This document shows, one piece after another, positions 21,639-30,430 of a DNA stretch of 42,126 nt. Below the pieces are notes generated by a model. It had not been told where the DNA came from. It worked only from the letters and a program-made list of their open reading frames with translations, and searched no databases. How positions within the stretch are numbered: the first letter of the stretch is position 1; every line of letters starts with the position of its first letter. Source of the DNA: Candidatus Iainarchaeum sp. Lineage in GTDB: Archaea; Iainarchaeota; Iainarchaeia; Iainarchaeales; DTGL01. The stretch lies in assembly GCA_017608995.1 (NCBI GenBank), contig JAFCEU010000001.1, forward strand, positions 1 through 42,126, in the 5' to 3' direction. The translations under genes and the position numbers were made by a program.

Positions 21639-21708
21639 CTTTTTGGAATTTCATTACTGCCTGTTCAAATCCTGTTCCCCAAAGGTTTTATCAGCAAAAT
21701 CTTTTTAG

Positions 21709-22230
21709 TCAAACCTTTTTCACCACGCAAAAAAATTCTTGTTTTTGCCAAGGAGCAACCTCCAGCTCCTGTATTTTTCCAAACTTTTTAACCAATTCTT
21801 CAAATTCCTGTGGAGAAAATTCTTTTAAGTGGTCTGGTGAATGAACCCAGTTTCTTTTGTCTGGAGTGACTATGATTAGCTTTCCTCCTTTTTTCAAAAC
21901 CCTGAACCATTCTTCCAAAGCCTTTTTTGCTTCAATGTGTTCAATTAGGTGGCTTGATATAACAAAATCAAAGCATTCGTCAGCAAAAGGCAGTTTTCTC
22001 GCATCCCACTGCAAATCCGCTTCTGATATAAAGCCCTTTGTTTTGTTGGTTATTCCCCCTTTTTGAATAATATCCACATTTAGGATTTCCCCGCTAACCC
22101 TGCTGTGCCCTCCGCCCAATTCAATTCCAAGACCCTTGCAGTGAGTTAAAATCCATTCCTTTCTTTTCAGTTTGAAGGGAAACTCCTCGTCTGATGGGCT
22201 TTTGTGCAGCTTAAACAAGCAACTCACCAT
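21709..22230 (-). CDS. Class I SAM-dependent methyltransferase, 173 aa
   Basis: Motif I is GLGIELGGGHS (residues 33-43), then ADLQWDARKLPFADECFDFV with ISSHLIEHI (the post-I/IV region) and the GGKLIIVTPDKR strand. This is the Methyltransf_11-type fold typical of sugar or small-molecule methylation. The start at 22230 avoids most of the overlap with the upstream transferase. Placed with glycosyltransferases, methylation of a sugar is the likely job. Confidence 0.85.
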   Translation of the reverse strand: MVSCLFKLHKSPSDEEFPFKLKRKEWILTHCKGLGIELGGGHSRVSGEILNVDIIQKGGITNKTKGFISEADLQWDARKLPFADECFDFVISSHLIEHIEAKKALEEWFRVLKKGGKLIIVTPDKRNWVHSPDHLKEFSPQEFEELVKKFGKIQELEVAPWQKQEFFCVVKKV

Positions 22231-22948
22231 ATTCAATTGGCTTCGGTTTTTTGCATATCTTTGGTTCACAGCCTTCAGGAAACAGCTCATGGGAAACATG
22301 CTCTAAAACCAGCCCGCTTTCGTCCAAGCATTTTTTTCTGATTTCTACAGGCACGCCGTGAGCTGTCCGCTCTCTCCACCTGTCAACAATAAACCTATAG
22401 GTTGAATACCCGTAGTGAATCACAGTAAAAGGGGCAAGCCCCTGTTTGCCCAATCCTTGCGGAAACAAATCCAAATGCAGGCCCTTTCCAACAGCAAATT
22501 TTAGCCTTCCGTTGTTCCTCCACAGCCTCAAAAATTTACCTGACCCCAAATAATCTTTTCTGGCCCAGCAATCGCTCCTCCACAAAGTTATCTCTGGAAA
22601 CCAATAACCGTCAGCGCCGGAAGCAAACTCACAAAAATCTCTTAAACTGTTCGTTCCCTTTCTATCCAAAACCTCATCGCAGTCAAGCCAGAAGAACCAG
22701 TCAATATCAGGGCGTTTCTTCAAAGCAAACTCTAAAAGCTGCTGCTTGTGCGCTGTCTCATTCAAGAAATCGTTTTCCTTTCCTTCTAAAATCAAGCCGG
22801 TGTATTCTTTTGCGACTTCAACGCTGTTATCTGTGCTCCCATCATCATAAAAAGCGATTTCATCACAATAACGCTGCATATTATCAAGACAGCGTCTCAA
22901 GTTTCCCTTGGATTCCTCATTATAGCATTGGACAAAACCACAAATCAT
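22211..22948 (-). CDS. GT2-like glycosyltransferase, 245 aa
   Basis: Starts MICGFVQCYNEESKGNLRRC, then IAFYDDGSTDNSVEVAKEYT and a metal-binding DCDE (89-92) in WFFWLDCDEVLDRK. This is the variant found in glycosyltransferases that use HIGxAKG-type or DCDE motifs (WaaE/KdtX-like group). A C-terminal extension (YSTYRFIVDRWRERTAHGV) is typical of that group. It overlaps both neighbours by a few bases. Acceptor unknown. Confidence 0.82.
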   Translation of the reverse strand: MICGFVQCYNEESKGNLRRCLDNMQRYCDEIAFYDDGSTDNSVEVAKEYTGLILEGKENDFLNETAHKQQLLEFALKKRPDIDWFFWLDCDEVLDRKGTNSLRDFCEFASGADGYWFPEITLWRSDCWARKDYLGSGKFLRLWRNNGRLKFAVGKGLHLDLFPQGLGKQGLAPFTVIHYGYSTYRFIVDRWRERTAHGVPVEIRKKCLDESGLVLEHVSHELFPEGCEPKICKKPKPIEYGELLV

Positions 22949-22952
22949 TTCA

Positions 22953-23924
22953 TCACACAAATTTCTGGTGCTTTATGTCTGAGATTAAAATATCCAACAG
23001 TTCATTGTAATGGGAATAATAACACTTATCGCATTTCGAGCCATCAAAACACCTTTGGTTTGCCCAGATTTCCTCTATTTCATCAACAGAGCCCATTTCA
23101 CCCTCATAATCACGCTTCGGGTTCTTGAACATATACTGCGATCCACAACAAGGGTAAAGCTTGCCGTTTGCTCCAACAACAGGTTTCAGCAAGCTTATTA
23201 AGCATTTTTTAGTGCCCTTAGTCCAAGTGCCTCTATCCTGATAAATTACTTTACTATCGTCAACACCAAGCTTTTTCAAAACAAACTTAACTGCCTCCAT
23301 TTTCCCTTCAAGCTTGTTAGCGATAAAAATATCATTAACAAGCCTAACATGTGTGAAATCGTATTCGTTGGCGTACTCAATCATTTTTTGAATCAAAGGC
23401 AAGTTGGGGTTTTCTCCAACAACATATGAAAACGCCCAATCAGTATTCCCTCTAAGCCAAGCCATCTTCAAAGGCCCTTCAATTTCCTCGAATTTTCGAT
23501 GGTCGCCTAAGGAAATTCTGCACCAGCGAAGCATATCTATGGTTTTTTTCGAAAGCCTATTGAGAAGAGTTCCGTTTGTTACTAAGCCCATCTCTATTCC
23601 CATTTCGTGAATTGCCCAAATTAAAGCATCTATGTGATTGTGCTTCAGAGGCTCGCCTCCGCCCGTGATGGTCACACTTTTACATCCAAGCTTCTTAAAT
23701 TTTTGCATTACATCAACAATTTTCTCAAAAGGCATTTCGATTTTTTTGTCCCTTGCACTGCAGGAACAGAAAGGACAGTTCAGGTTACAACGATTAGTTG
23801 GGTTCAATTGAACATGGATTGGCGGAATTTGTTTTCTCTCAGTCAAGTTCTTCATCAGTTCTTTGTTGAAAAACACTTTCACTGGGAATGCGCTGGCCGC
23901 AGTATAGGATTCTTTTTCATTCAT
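22953..23924 (-). CDS. Radical SAM enzyme with SPASM-like C-terminus, 323 aa
   Basis: The 4Fe-4S site is CNLNCPFC (C46, C50, C53) after PPIHVQLNPTNR. GGGEP at 89-93 contacts SAM. The C-terminal part has clustered cysteines (LYPCCGSQ; CDKCYY) that look like a SPASM/twitch auxiliary cluster. ATG at 23924 overlaps the upstream stop (ATGA) with GGGAGGCTTGG as ribosome site. Enzymes of this group modify peptides or sugars; next to glycosyltransferases it could make a rare sugar or modify a surface protein. Confidence 0.85.
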   Translation of the reverse strand: MNEKESYTAASAFPVKVFFNKELMKNLTERKQIPPIHVQLNPTNRCNLNCPFCSCSARDKKIEMPFEKIVDVMQKFKKLGCKSVTITGGGEPLKHNHIDALIWAIHEMGIEMGLVTNGTLLNRLSKKTIDMLRWCRISLGDHRKFEEIEGPLKMAWLRGNTDWAFSYVVGENPNLPLIQKMIEYANEYDFTHVRLVNDIFIANKLEGKMEAVKFVLKKLGVDDSKVIYQDRGTWTKGTKKCLISLLKPVVGANGKLYPCCGSQYMFKNPKRDYEGEMGSVDEIEEIWANQRCFDGSKCDKCYYSHYNELLDILISDIKHQKFV

Positions 23925-25096
23925 ATTCCAAGCCTCCCATGCGCGTAATCTACAACCAAAGGCCTGTTTTCTATTCTTTTCATCAGCTCTGCCCAAGCGT
24001 CTATTGAACGTTTCCAAGAAAACTGTAATGCATACTTCCTGCCCTTTTCACCCATCTCCTTTCTCATTTCCAGAGAATTATACAATCTGCCCAGACATTC
24101 AGCGAACTCCAGTTCGTCAACTATCACCTTGTCCGCGATCAAGGGAGTAACCCATCTACAAGCCGGCTTTGCAAGCAATCCAGCACCAGACTCTTGCACC
24201 AACTCGGTCAAAGCAGTGCAGTCTGTCGCCACCACTGGAATGCCGCAAGACATTGCTTCCAAAACCGGAAGGCAAAAGCTTTCACCGCGTGAAGCGGTTA
24301 CGAAAACGTCAGCCATGTTATAGAGTTCAGCCATTTGCTTTTCATTGAATCCAGCATCTCTATTGAAGCCTTCAGTGTAAAAAACCTTGTCCGCTATTCC
24401 AAGCCTTTGAGCCATCAACTCTAAGTTTATTCCATCTGATGCAGTGGGATTACAGTGCAAATGCAAAATGGCATTAGCCTTTGAGTTAACCAGAAACAGT
24501 TTGAAGGCATATAACAGCTCGCTTATGCCTTTTTGAAAGCCCTTATTCGTTCCAACGTATAGGAAAACGAATTTTCCTTTATAGCCTGCTTTTTTCTTTA
24601 ATTCACTTTTCTTCTTCTCTGGAAAAGGCCTAAATGTATCCAAATTGACTCCGTGGGGTATTCTGACAACTTTTTTAAGACCATAGTCAAGTAACTGCTT
24701 TTCACTGAACTTTGAAGGCGCAACCAAGACATCTGCTTCCCTGTAAATTGTAGCGAGCTTAGGTGGCACTGGAACGGTATTTACTATTGTATGGCAAACC
24801 CAAGTTTTGTCCTTTATAATTGATTTTGGAATCCAAGAAAACTGGGGCATCCAGTTATCAACCAAAGTGATGATGCAGTCAATATCAAGCTTTTTGACAT
24901 AATAATCAAAAGCATCTTCACCATAAGGGCTGGCAATCAGAGGCAGCCTCCATTTTTCTCTTTGCAAGCCCCTGTTCTGCAAACCAAGCTCGTAAATATT
25001 AAACCCTTTAGCCCTAAGCCCAGTAACAACATTATAGGCAATTTTTCCAAAAGCAGAAGTTATGTTGCTTGAGGCTCCGAAAAAAAGAATGTTCAT
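23921..25096 (-). CDS. GT4-family glycosyltransferase, 391 aa
   Basis: Typical two-domain GT-B enzyme: N-terminal NILFFGASSNITSAFGKIAY, a central VAPSKFSEKQLLDYGLKKVV with RIPHGVNLDTFRP, the KFVFLYVGTNKGFQKGISEL donor half and the ESFCLPVLEAMSCGIPVVAT motif. Complete length for the family. First gene of the sugar block after a 60-base gap from the 25156 gene. Probably starts or extends the glycan. Confidence 0.92.
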   Translation of the reverse strand: MNILFFGASSNITSAFGKIAYNVVTGLRAKGFNIYELGLQNRGLQREKWRLPLIASPYGEDAFDYYVKKLDIDCIITLVDNWMPQFSWIPKSIIKDKTWVCHTIVNTVPVPPKLATIYREADVLVAPSKFSEKQLLDYGLKKVVRIPHGVNLDTFRPFPEKKKSELKKKAGYKGKFVFLYVGTNKGFQKGISELLYAFKLFLVNSKANAILHLHCNPTASDGINLELMAQRLGIADKVFYTEGFNRDAGFNEKQMAELYNMADVFVTASRGESFCLPVLEAMSCGIPVVATDCTALTELVQESGAGLLAKPACRWVTPLIADKVIVDELEFAECLGRLYNSLEMRKEMGEKGRKYALQFSWKRSIDAWAELMKRIENRPLVVDYAHGRLGI

Positions 25097-25155
25097 ATTA
25101 TTATAAAGAACAATCTCCTATAAATTTGTTTGGTAATAATTGAGAAAAAAGAACT

Positions 25156-25482
25156 TTAAAGTTTTTCTTCAATTGCCTGGACTACTTTTTTCCTGTTCCT
25201 TCCCGCTTCCTCGGCTTCAAGCAAAAGCTTTAAGTCTTCTTCAGAAGATACGGCTTCCAAAGCTTTTACAACGGTTTTAGCGTTCTGGTCCAAAAAGTTT
25301 TCAACATCTTTGGCATCCAAAGTCGTATCAGTTGTTTTCTCTTCCCCTAAACTCACAACACTGTGTGAGCCAACATCATAGAAAACATTTACAGCTCCGC
25401 TGGCTGAATGCTTTTTAACCATGCCCTCAACCTCATCAACAGTGGCATGGGAAGGGACCTTTTCCAAAACAGTTTTCTTCAA
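25156..25482 (-). CDS. Small helical protein, 108 aa, TTG start
   Basis: TTG at 25482 with AAAGGTGATT upstream. The first half mixes strand and helix (NVFYDVGSHSVVSLGEEKTT); the second is a charged helical run (DAKDVENFLDQNAKTVVKAL, LLLEAEEAGRNRKKVV). Not recognised. It joins the virion-like genes to the sugar block and could be an assembly or minor virion protein. Confidence 0.55.
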   Translation of the reverse strand: MKKTVLEKVPSHATVDEVEGMVKKHSASGAVNVFYDVGSHSVVSLGEEKTTDTTLDAKDVENFLDQNAKTVVKALEAVSSEEDLKLLLEAEEAGRNRKKVVQAIEEKL

Positions 25483-25496
25483 ATCAAATCACCTTT

Positions 25497-25943
25497 TTAG
25501 AACAGGTTTGGCTCCAGATTCTCTGGAGTCGGCTCCCGCTTACAAGTTAAATATGCCTGGTAGTCAATTGTCCCGCCAGAGTTATTATAGACATTGATAG
25601 AAACACTACTGCTTTCACTAACTTTTGTTATTGGAGCATCAGGCCTCATCTCAATTTTTTGATTATAATTATAAGTGTCAGTTCTTAAACTATGCTGTGT
25701 GCTAGTTCCAACAACAATTGCAAATTCAACATCAGCAGAGCTTGCTTCTACAACAAATAAATAAGGGTAAAGAACTACATTGGCATCGGTTGTAACCGTG
25801 TCTATTATTGTATCCCCTGTTGAAGTAAGTGTTCCACAAGTGCCAACTACAACTATATCACTTGTCTTGGTTTCCCTCAGCCATTTGCCGTTTTGAGGGT
25901 CATATTTCTCATACCTGAGGTACTTAGTTATGTCTCCCGTCAT
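25497..25943 (-). CDS. Putative jelly-roll-like virion protein, 148 aa
   Basis: Beta-rich from ~30 on (DIVVVGTCGTLTSTGDTIID, VVLYPYLFVVEASSADVEFA, SVSINVYNNSGGTIDYQAYL). Few hydrophobic helices, no signal peptide. Of the right size for a single jelly-roll or decoration protein. It overlaps the 25940 gene by four bases, so the two are probably made in step. Family not named. Confidence 0.6.
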   Translation of the reverse strand: MTGDITKYLRYEKYDPQNGKWLRETKTSDIVVVGTCGTLTSTGDTIIDTVTTDANVVLYPYLFVVEASSADVEFAIVVGTSTQHSLRTDTYNYNQKIEMRPDAPITKVSESSSVSINVYNNSGGTIDYQAYLTCKREPTPENLEPNLF

Positions 25944-26446
25944 CTTATTCCCACCACCGTAATAGGAGTATAAATCTGGGGCTTTTCAGTCAATTCAACC
26001 AAAGCGTAACGCCACCCCACCCAATAAAGCACAGGTGCAATTGCAACATTGGTATTATTAACAATCTGAACATTTGGGGGATAATCTTTGAGAACCCACA
26101 AATTCAAAAACTCTGGAACGTGCCTTGGACTCATATTGTCAGAAAGAGGACCTCCTTCTGGGCTTCTCTGCGTGCCCCACCTGTTTGTTGCGGCAGGCTG
26201 CTTCAAATAAACCTTAACGTTTCCAGAGATTTCAATTCCGTAGATTTGGTAAAGCTGACCGGTTGGAGGATTCAATGAAGTAATCTCAGTATAGCTCTCT
26301 GTTGCACCAGCAGCCAATTCGTCATGCTCATCCTTATAAAAAAGTGTATCACGGTTAACGATTTTGTAAAACTTTTCCGCTCCCGCGATTACAACTCTAA
26401 CATTGTCTAGAATATTAAGCCCTTTTGTCAAGTCTCGTTCAGCCAT
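25940..26446 (-). CDS. Putative major or minor virion protein, 168 aa
   Basis: Beta-sandwich pattern (YTEITSLNPPTGQLYQIYGI, GNVKVYLKQPAATNRWGTQR, VLYWVGWRYALVELTEKPQI) with a long loop near residues 85-115. ATESYTEI and the following strands resemble capsid-type beta barrels. One of three similar-sized beta proteins in a row (25497, 25940, 26488). A capsid role is inference from position and composition. Confidence 0.6.
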   Translation of the reverse strand: MAERDLTKGLNILDNVRVVIAGAEKFYKIVNRDTLFYKDEHDELAAGATESYTEITSLNPPTGQLYQIYGIEISGNVKVYLKQPAATNRWGTQRSPEGGPLSDNMSPRHVPEFLNLWVLKDYPPNVQIVNNTNVAIAPVLYWVGWRYALVELTEKPQIYTPITVVGIR

Positions 26447-26487
26447 AAATAAAAAAACACCCCCTGTGTGTGTGTTAGCGGGGAATT

Positions 26488-26994
26488 TTACGGATTCAGA
26501 ACCATGCCTCTCTTCTCTACGACCAATCCAATGAAAATCAAGTTCTCTGTTGAATTGGTTGTAGTCGTGTCGTTATAGCCTTCAATTGTTATCGTTGTAT
26601 TCTGGTCAACTGTAATTGGGTCATCTACCCACATTGTGTTGTCCTCTTGCGCTGGAACATGCTCTATTGGCCAAATCCTTGCAACCGAGCCACTTCGGGT
26701 AATCTTCACCCAGTCAATCAAAGGTGTTGACTCAGGGTAACAAATTCCATTGATTGAAATGAATCTGTTGTCTGAAATTGTTTGAGCGTTGACCAGCGTG
26801 TTTGACCCGCTTGTGGTTGTAACACTGAAGTTAAAGCTGTTCAGGCTTGAATCGAGGTCCTCTGCCCTCAAAGGTCGCACAATCAGGTCTTGCCTTGAAA
26901 GACCAAGCTGTGCAGTCGCCTTGGCTAACAACTTGTCCTCTGTTTTTCCAAATGCGTCAAGGGCTCTGCCCCTAAGCTCTTGGTAGAAAGTCAT
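26488..26994 (-). CDS. Putative virion protein, paralogue of the anchored protein at 36230, 168 aa
   Basis: Shares with the 36230 protein an aligned core: LGLSRQDLIVRPL against LGVPREGLTVRGL; SFNFSVTTTSGSNTLVN against SYNFNLVSGSNTIVN; RFISINGICY against RFIAITGITY; and IFIGLVVEKRGMVLNP against IALDGIVVEKKGMVLA at the C-terminus. It lacks the N-terminal membrane helix. Two genes from one ancestor, one soluble and one anchored, suggest a structural pair. GGTGAAAAGGGA precedes the ATG. Confidence 0.7.
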   Translation of the reverse strand: MTFYQELRGRALDAFGKTEDKLLAKATAQLGLSRQDLIVRPLRAEDLDSSLNSFNFSVTTTSGSNTLVNAQTISDNRFISINGICYPESTPLIDWVKITRSGSVARIWPIEHVPAQEDNTMWVDDPITVDQNTTITIEGYNDTTTTNSTENLIFIGLVVEKRGMVLNP

Positions 26995-27066
26995 TCCCTT
27001 TTCACCTCACAAATTTTTTCTAACCGAAATTACCAGCCCAAAAGGGCATGGCTTCGTTGGTCAGAT

Positions 27067-27951
27067 TTAGTCCACAAAGACGTCTTTACTGTATGTTCCG
27101 CCGTTTATTGCGAATGCTTGTGGAGCCAACTGCCTTTGGAAATATCTTCCAGAAGTTTCCCCCACTGAAACCGGTGCAATTGTTGCTGTTGGTACTGTTG
27201 CTGCTGCTGCTGTTGGCACCATTGTCTCTTCTGCAACGTCAACTACCTTGGTTAGCATGTGGGTTCCGGCCACGATTGCTGCAAGCTGGGCTGTCGGATT
27301 GCTTTTTAATCCAACCAAGCCGCCCAGTGTGGCAGCTAAGCCTCCGCCAATGTTAATCCAAGTAGAAGCTCGTGCAAAAGCTGGTGCACCTGTTTGACCT
27401 AACTGGACATCCACTTGGTCTGCTAGTACCTCAACAAGCTTTCCGGCAAACTGGGAACCTGCAACGACCCCCACGTCTTTTGCCAAAACCATCTCTTTCG
27501 TCACCTCTCTTTCTTGACCAACTTTTTTTTCAGTAAAAGTATTATTACTTCCAGATTTAAAAACCTTTCTAACTCCTGCATCAAGTTTCTCACAAGCAAT
27601 GCAGTTTTCGGTGTTAAAAGCTGGAACGGCTTTCTCAATAATTTTCCTGATTTCCCTGACCTTCAAAATCGCTCCATCAGGAGAATAACTTGGTAAATTC
27701 TTTCTTAACTCATATAGTTTTTCTTTGACTTTCCTGTATAAAGAGGTTTTCTCTGGCTTTACTGTCGCGCTGTGGCTTATTGCCTCAGATGCTTCTCCTT
27801 CGGCTTCAGCTAAATGCTTTGCGAGGCATGAAACCTGGCTTTCATCGGTTTGTAAATCATCTAAATTCCTTAAATGTGTCTCCAGTTGAAGCAGGTTAAT
27901 GAAAATGTTGTCATTATTATAATCCAGAAAACGCTCTTCTCGGTTATCCAT
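27067..27951 (-). CDS. Membrane-associated putative virion protein, 294 aa
   Basis: N-terminal half is helical and charged (NLLQLETHLRNLDDLQ, KAVPAFNTENCIACEK with a CIAC pair). From ~190 on there are hydrophobic, alanine/glycine-rich segments (WINIGGGLAATLGGLVGLK; LAAIVAGTHMLTKVVDV) that could cross a membrane, then a low-complexity tail (TAAAATVPTATIAPVSVG). This arrangement is seen in viral internal-membrane or pore proteins. It shares an overlapping start with 27944. Confidence 0.6.
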   Translation of the reverse strand: MDNREERFLDYNNDNIFINLLQLETHLRNLDDLQTDESQVSCLAKHLAEAEGEASEAISHSATVKPEKTSLYRKVKEKLYELRKNLPSYSPDGAILKVREIRKIIEKAVPAFNTENCIACEKLDAGVRKVFKSGSNNTFTEKKVGQEREVTKEMVLAKDVGVVAGSQFAGKLVEVLADQVDVQLGQTGAPAFARASTWINIGGGLAATLGGLVGLKSNPTAQLAAIVAGTHMLTKVVDVAEETMVPTAAAATVPTATIAPVSVGETSGRYFQRQLAPQAFAINGGTYSKDVFVD

Positions 27952-28255
27952 TTCCAGCACCAAACAAAAGCTCCTTCATTTCCTTTATTTGTTTTCTCAG
28001 CCAAGCCCTGGCTTCTTTGCTCTCATCAAAAACACTGTATAAGTCAGGCCTGTTGGTTTCAAGCCAAAGCATAACGTTTTTTATATTAAATTCATCTTTT
28101 TGGTTTGAATACATGAAGGCAACGACCTTGCCAATCCGAGCGATGTCCCGCTTATGCTCCAAAAGAAGACCAGCTACTGAAACATCTTCAGCGATAGCTA
28201 ACTGCAAATGGTTTTTCTTCCAGCCATTCAGTAAAGCAAGGATTATAGCATGCAT
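27944..28255 (-). CDS. Small helical protein, 103 aa
   Basis: Mostly helical (LALLNGWKKNHLQLAIAEDV; KEARAWLRKQIKEMKELLF) with one loop rich in charged residues. It overlaps the next gene by eight bases (coupling). No motif found; likely an assembly or scaffold protein. Confidence 0.6.
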   Translation of the reverse strand: MHAIILALLNGWKKNHLQLAIAEDVSVAGLLLEHKRDIARIGKVVAFMYSNQKDEFNIKNVMLWLETNRPDLYSVFDESKEARAWLRKQIKEMKELLFGAGNG

Positions 28256-28292
28256 AATTAAATAGAGGGCTTTAAAATATTTAATTTTTTCA

Positions 28293-29633
28293 TTAATCCA
28301 TCATCAAATCTTCAGATTTTTTTAATTCAGCTTCAGCAGCCAACTGCTGCTGCCTTTGCCTATACTTTTCCTGTGCTTGCTGAATTGCCTGCGCCTGCTG
28401 GGAAGTAAGCCCTGGCGGCTGTGACATCCGTTGAGCTATTGCTTGACCCATTGGCTCAAGAATCGGGGCCTTTATTTTGTCCACGAAATCAGTTACAAAA
28501 TCTTTTGCCAGCTCACCAGTGGTCTTTTCACCTGAAACGGCTTTAGCACCTTTTTGGTACTGTTCATCTAAAATCTTCATTGCTTGGTCCATGTACTTTT
28601 TTGAAATCTCGTCTTTCCATTTATATGCTTCGGCTGCGTGGCGCATTTGGTTTTTAACTTCTTCTTGTAAATGCTCAAATCGCATCCTGTTGGCTTCATC
28701 CTTGGCTTCTTCTGTTTTTGCTCTTTGTTGCTCTAATCTGTTTTCATGGTCGGCTCTTATTTTCTCCAACTCTGCCTTGCTTTTCTCGGTTAAGGCAAGA
28801 ATATCTTTCCAGTCCCCCCCTTTATTCTGCGCCGCATTAATCTGATTTTGAAGGTTTTGGAACATCTGCTCAAACTTCTGCATTTGGGCCTGCTGGATTT
28901 GAGACTCCCTTAGAGCTTTCAACTCAGCTTGCAGGGCTTGAATCTGCGGGTTCAACGTGTTGCCGTCCCCCTTGTTTTGTCTTTCAAGGAAACTCAAGGC
29001 AATTATTTTATCCAAGTTGATGGCACTTCCTTTTTCTCCAGACAGCGTGGACATTGTTTCCATCGCCACCCGCTGCTTCATCAACTTAATTACATCTCCA
29101 AAATCAATTTCCTTTCCCAAGTCGTTTCCGCCTTTGTGTGTTTTTGGCATAATTTCACCCTCGTTTTCTAAAACATCAGAATGCCTATAGTAATAATCTT
29201 TTCCCCAAGCCCTAATCGCACTTGACAGGTCTTTTGCAAGACCTTGTGCTACGGTCCACTCCGCGATTTTTAACAGGTCGGGGTCAAAGCGCAAGGACTT
29301 CTTTGCTTCAATCCGCTCATCTTCATCAAGCCTTCCTGTTTGTGCCACCTTACCACCTTCACTTTTTTTTTTACTTCCCTTCCAAGGGGAAGCGGGATAT
29401 ACTGCTTCTTCTTGGCTATTAGCTTTCTCTCCAGCAGGGCTCTTTGCTTCTTCTCCTACTGTGCCTGCTTTTGCAGCTTCTTTTGCAGCAAGCTTTGCCT
29501 CATAGTCTTTAATATATTTTGTAATTGTGCCCCCGAAAACATGGTACTTTTTAGCCAACTCTTTTATTGACCAACCCTTATCATGGAGGTCTTTCCATTT
29601 CTTTATTTCAGATTCCTTAAACAACTTAGGCAT
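28293..29633 (-). CDS. Helix-turn-helix protein with long coiled-coil body, 446 aa
   Basis: Residues ~1-50 form an HTH (ESEIKKWKDLHDKGWSIKEL, AKKYHVFGGTITKYI), then an alanine/glutamate linker, a basic patch, a folded helical region, and ~200 residues of coiled coil (LQALQAELKALRESQIQQAQ; RADHENRLEQQRAKTEEAKD). The C-terminus is glutamine-rich. The combination of DNA-binding end and long coil fits a scaffold or genome-organising virion protein; a replication or partition factor is the alternative. Start 29633 has GGTGGACAGG in front; the longer frame is rejected. Confidence 0.65.
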   Translation of the reverse strand: MPKLFKESEIKKWKDLHDKGWSIKELAKKYHVFGGTITKYIKDYEAKLAAKEAAKAGTVGEEAKSPAGEKANSQEEAVYPASPWKGSKKKSEGGKVAQTGRLDEDERIEAKKSLRFDPDLLKIAEWTVAQGLAKDLSSAIRAWGKDYYYRHSDVLENEGEIMPKTHKGGNDLGKEIDFGDVIKLMKQRVAMETMSTLSGEKGSAINLDKIIALSFLERQNKGDGNTLNPQIQALQAELKALRESQIQQAQMQKFEQMFQNLQNQINAAQNKGGDWKDILALTEKSKAELEKIRADHENRLEQQRAKTEEAKDEANRMRFEHLQEEVKNQMRHAAEAYKWKDEISKKYMDQAMKILDEQYQKGAKAVSGEKTTGELAKDFVTDFVDKIKAPILEPMGQAIAQRMSQPPGLTSQQAQAIQQAQEKYRQRQQQLAAEAELKKSEDLMMD

Positions 29634-29931
29634 CCTGTCCACCAGATGACAAATTAGTTTGGTTTTCTTTAATTGAAGAAACACCTTGCTTTTCATCAGC
29701 ACTTATTTTTGGGTTTTTCTCAAAGTCTTTTGCTAACTTTGCATCCTCTTCAATCTTTCTCTTCTTGTTGGCTACAATGTTAATTAGAGTCTGCAAAGCA
29801 TACTTTGTGACCTCATATTTGTTTGCTTTTGCTAAGAAGCCATTTTCATGCAACCATTTAACTGCTTCCTGCATTTTTTGGTGTTCGTTTGGGTCTAACT
29901 TGGTGGTATACTGCTCCAGAATCTTTACCAT
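29626..29931 (-). CDS. Small helical protein, first gene of the late minus-strand operon, 101 aa
   Basis: ATG at 29931 with GAGGG at good distance; a TTG four codons upstream is less likely. Helical and polar (DPNEHQKMQEAVKWLHENGF; TKYALQTLINIVANKKRKIE), resembling a winged-helix or HTH N-part followed by a disordered tail (SSIKENQTNLSSGG). Being first in the operon, it may regulate it. Coupled to the HTH/coiled-coil gene by an eight-base overlap. Confidence 0.6.
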   Translation of the reverse strand: MVKILEQYTTKLDPNEHQKMQEAVKWLHENGFLAKANKYEVTKYALQTLINIVANKKRKIEEDAKLAKDFEKNPKISADEKQGVSSIKENQTNLSSGGQDA

Positions 29932-30034
29932 ATTATCCCTCAAACTACTAATAGCTTTAACCCGTTACCATAATATTTGTTCAAGCAACTATTTAAGAGT
30001 TTGCTATTTAAACCTAAAAAACATAGAAATTGGT
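29932..30034. promoter_or_regulatory. Divergent promoter region for the two late operons
   Basis: 103 bases separate two outward-facing operons. TTTAAGAG and TATTTAAACC stretches lie at TATA distance; the one at ~30006-30015 is about 25 bases from the ATG at 30035, which has no ribosome site, as expected for a leaderless transcript. No palindrome was found here. Confidence 0.5.
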
Positions 30035-30430
30035 ATGGATAAAAAAATATTAGGGTTTATTTTTGGGGCAACGATAGCGGCAACCGCAATGGGCATATGG
30101 ACTTCTTGGCCTCAACACACCCAATTCCGGGCAAAGCTATTAAGTCTGACTTCCCCAACCGAAGAGCCAGAGAAAAGCCCCTTGGCTTTCATTGAACGTT
30201 ATCACTTGGGTTTGGCTGCCTTGATTCCTGCCAGAATGGCGGCAACGCCAACGAAGTATCCGGGAATTTCACCTGAAGACGCACCCATATTTTTCGGGAT
30301 TGGAGCAAGCCTTATTGCATCCGAAATAATGGGGGAGAACCCGTTTGGAGCAGGTAAAACACCCCTGGAAACAGCGGGAAATATAGCATTGGCCGGAATG
30401 TTGTTGGGCTGGTTGTTGGGAGTGAAATGA
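30035..30430 (+). CDS. Multi-pass membrane protein, 131 aa
   Basis: A first membrane helix (ILGFIFGATIAATAMGIWTS, residues 4-23) is followed by a short loop and two or three weaker segments (LGLAALIPARMAA; GIGASLIASEIMG; LAGMLLGWLLGV). No motif. It opens the plus-strand late operon. Size and topology would suit a small membrane virion or lysis protein. Confidence 0.65.
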   Translation: MDKKILGFIFGATIAATAMGIWTSWPQHTQFRAKLLSLTSPTEEPEKSPLAFIERYHLGLAALIPARMAATPTKYPGISPEDAPIFFGIGASLIASEIMGENPFGAGKTPLETAGNIALAGMLLGWLLGVK

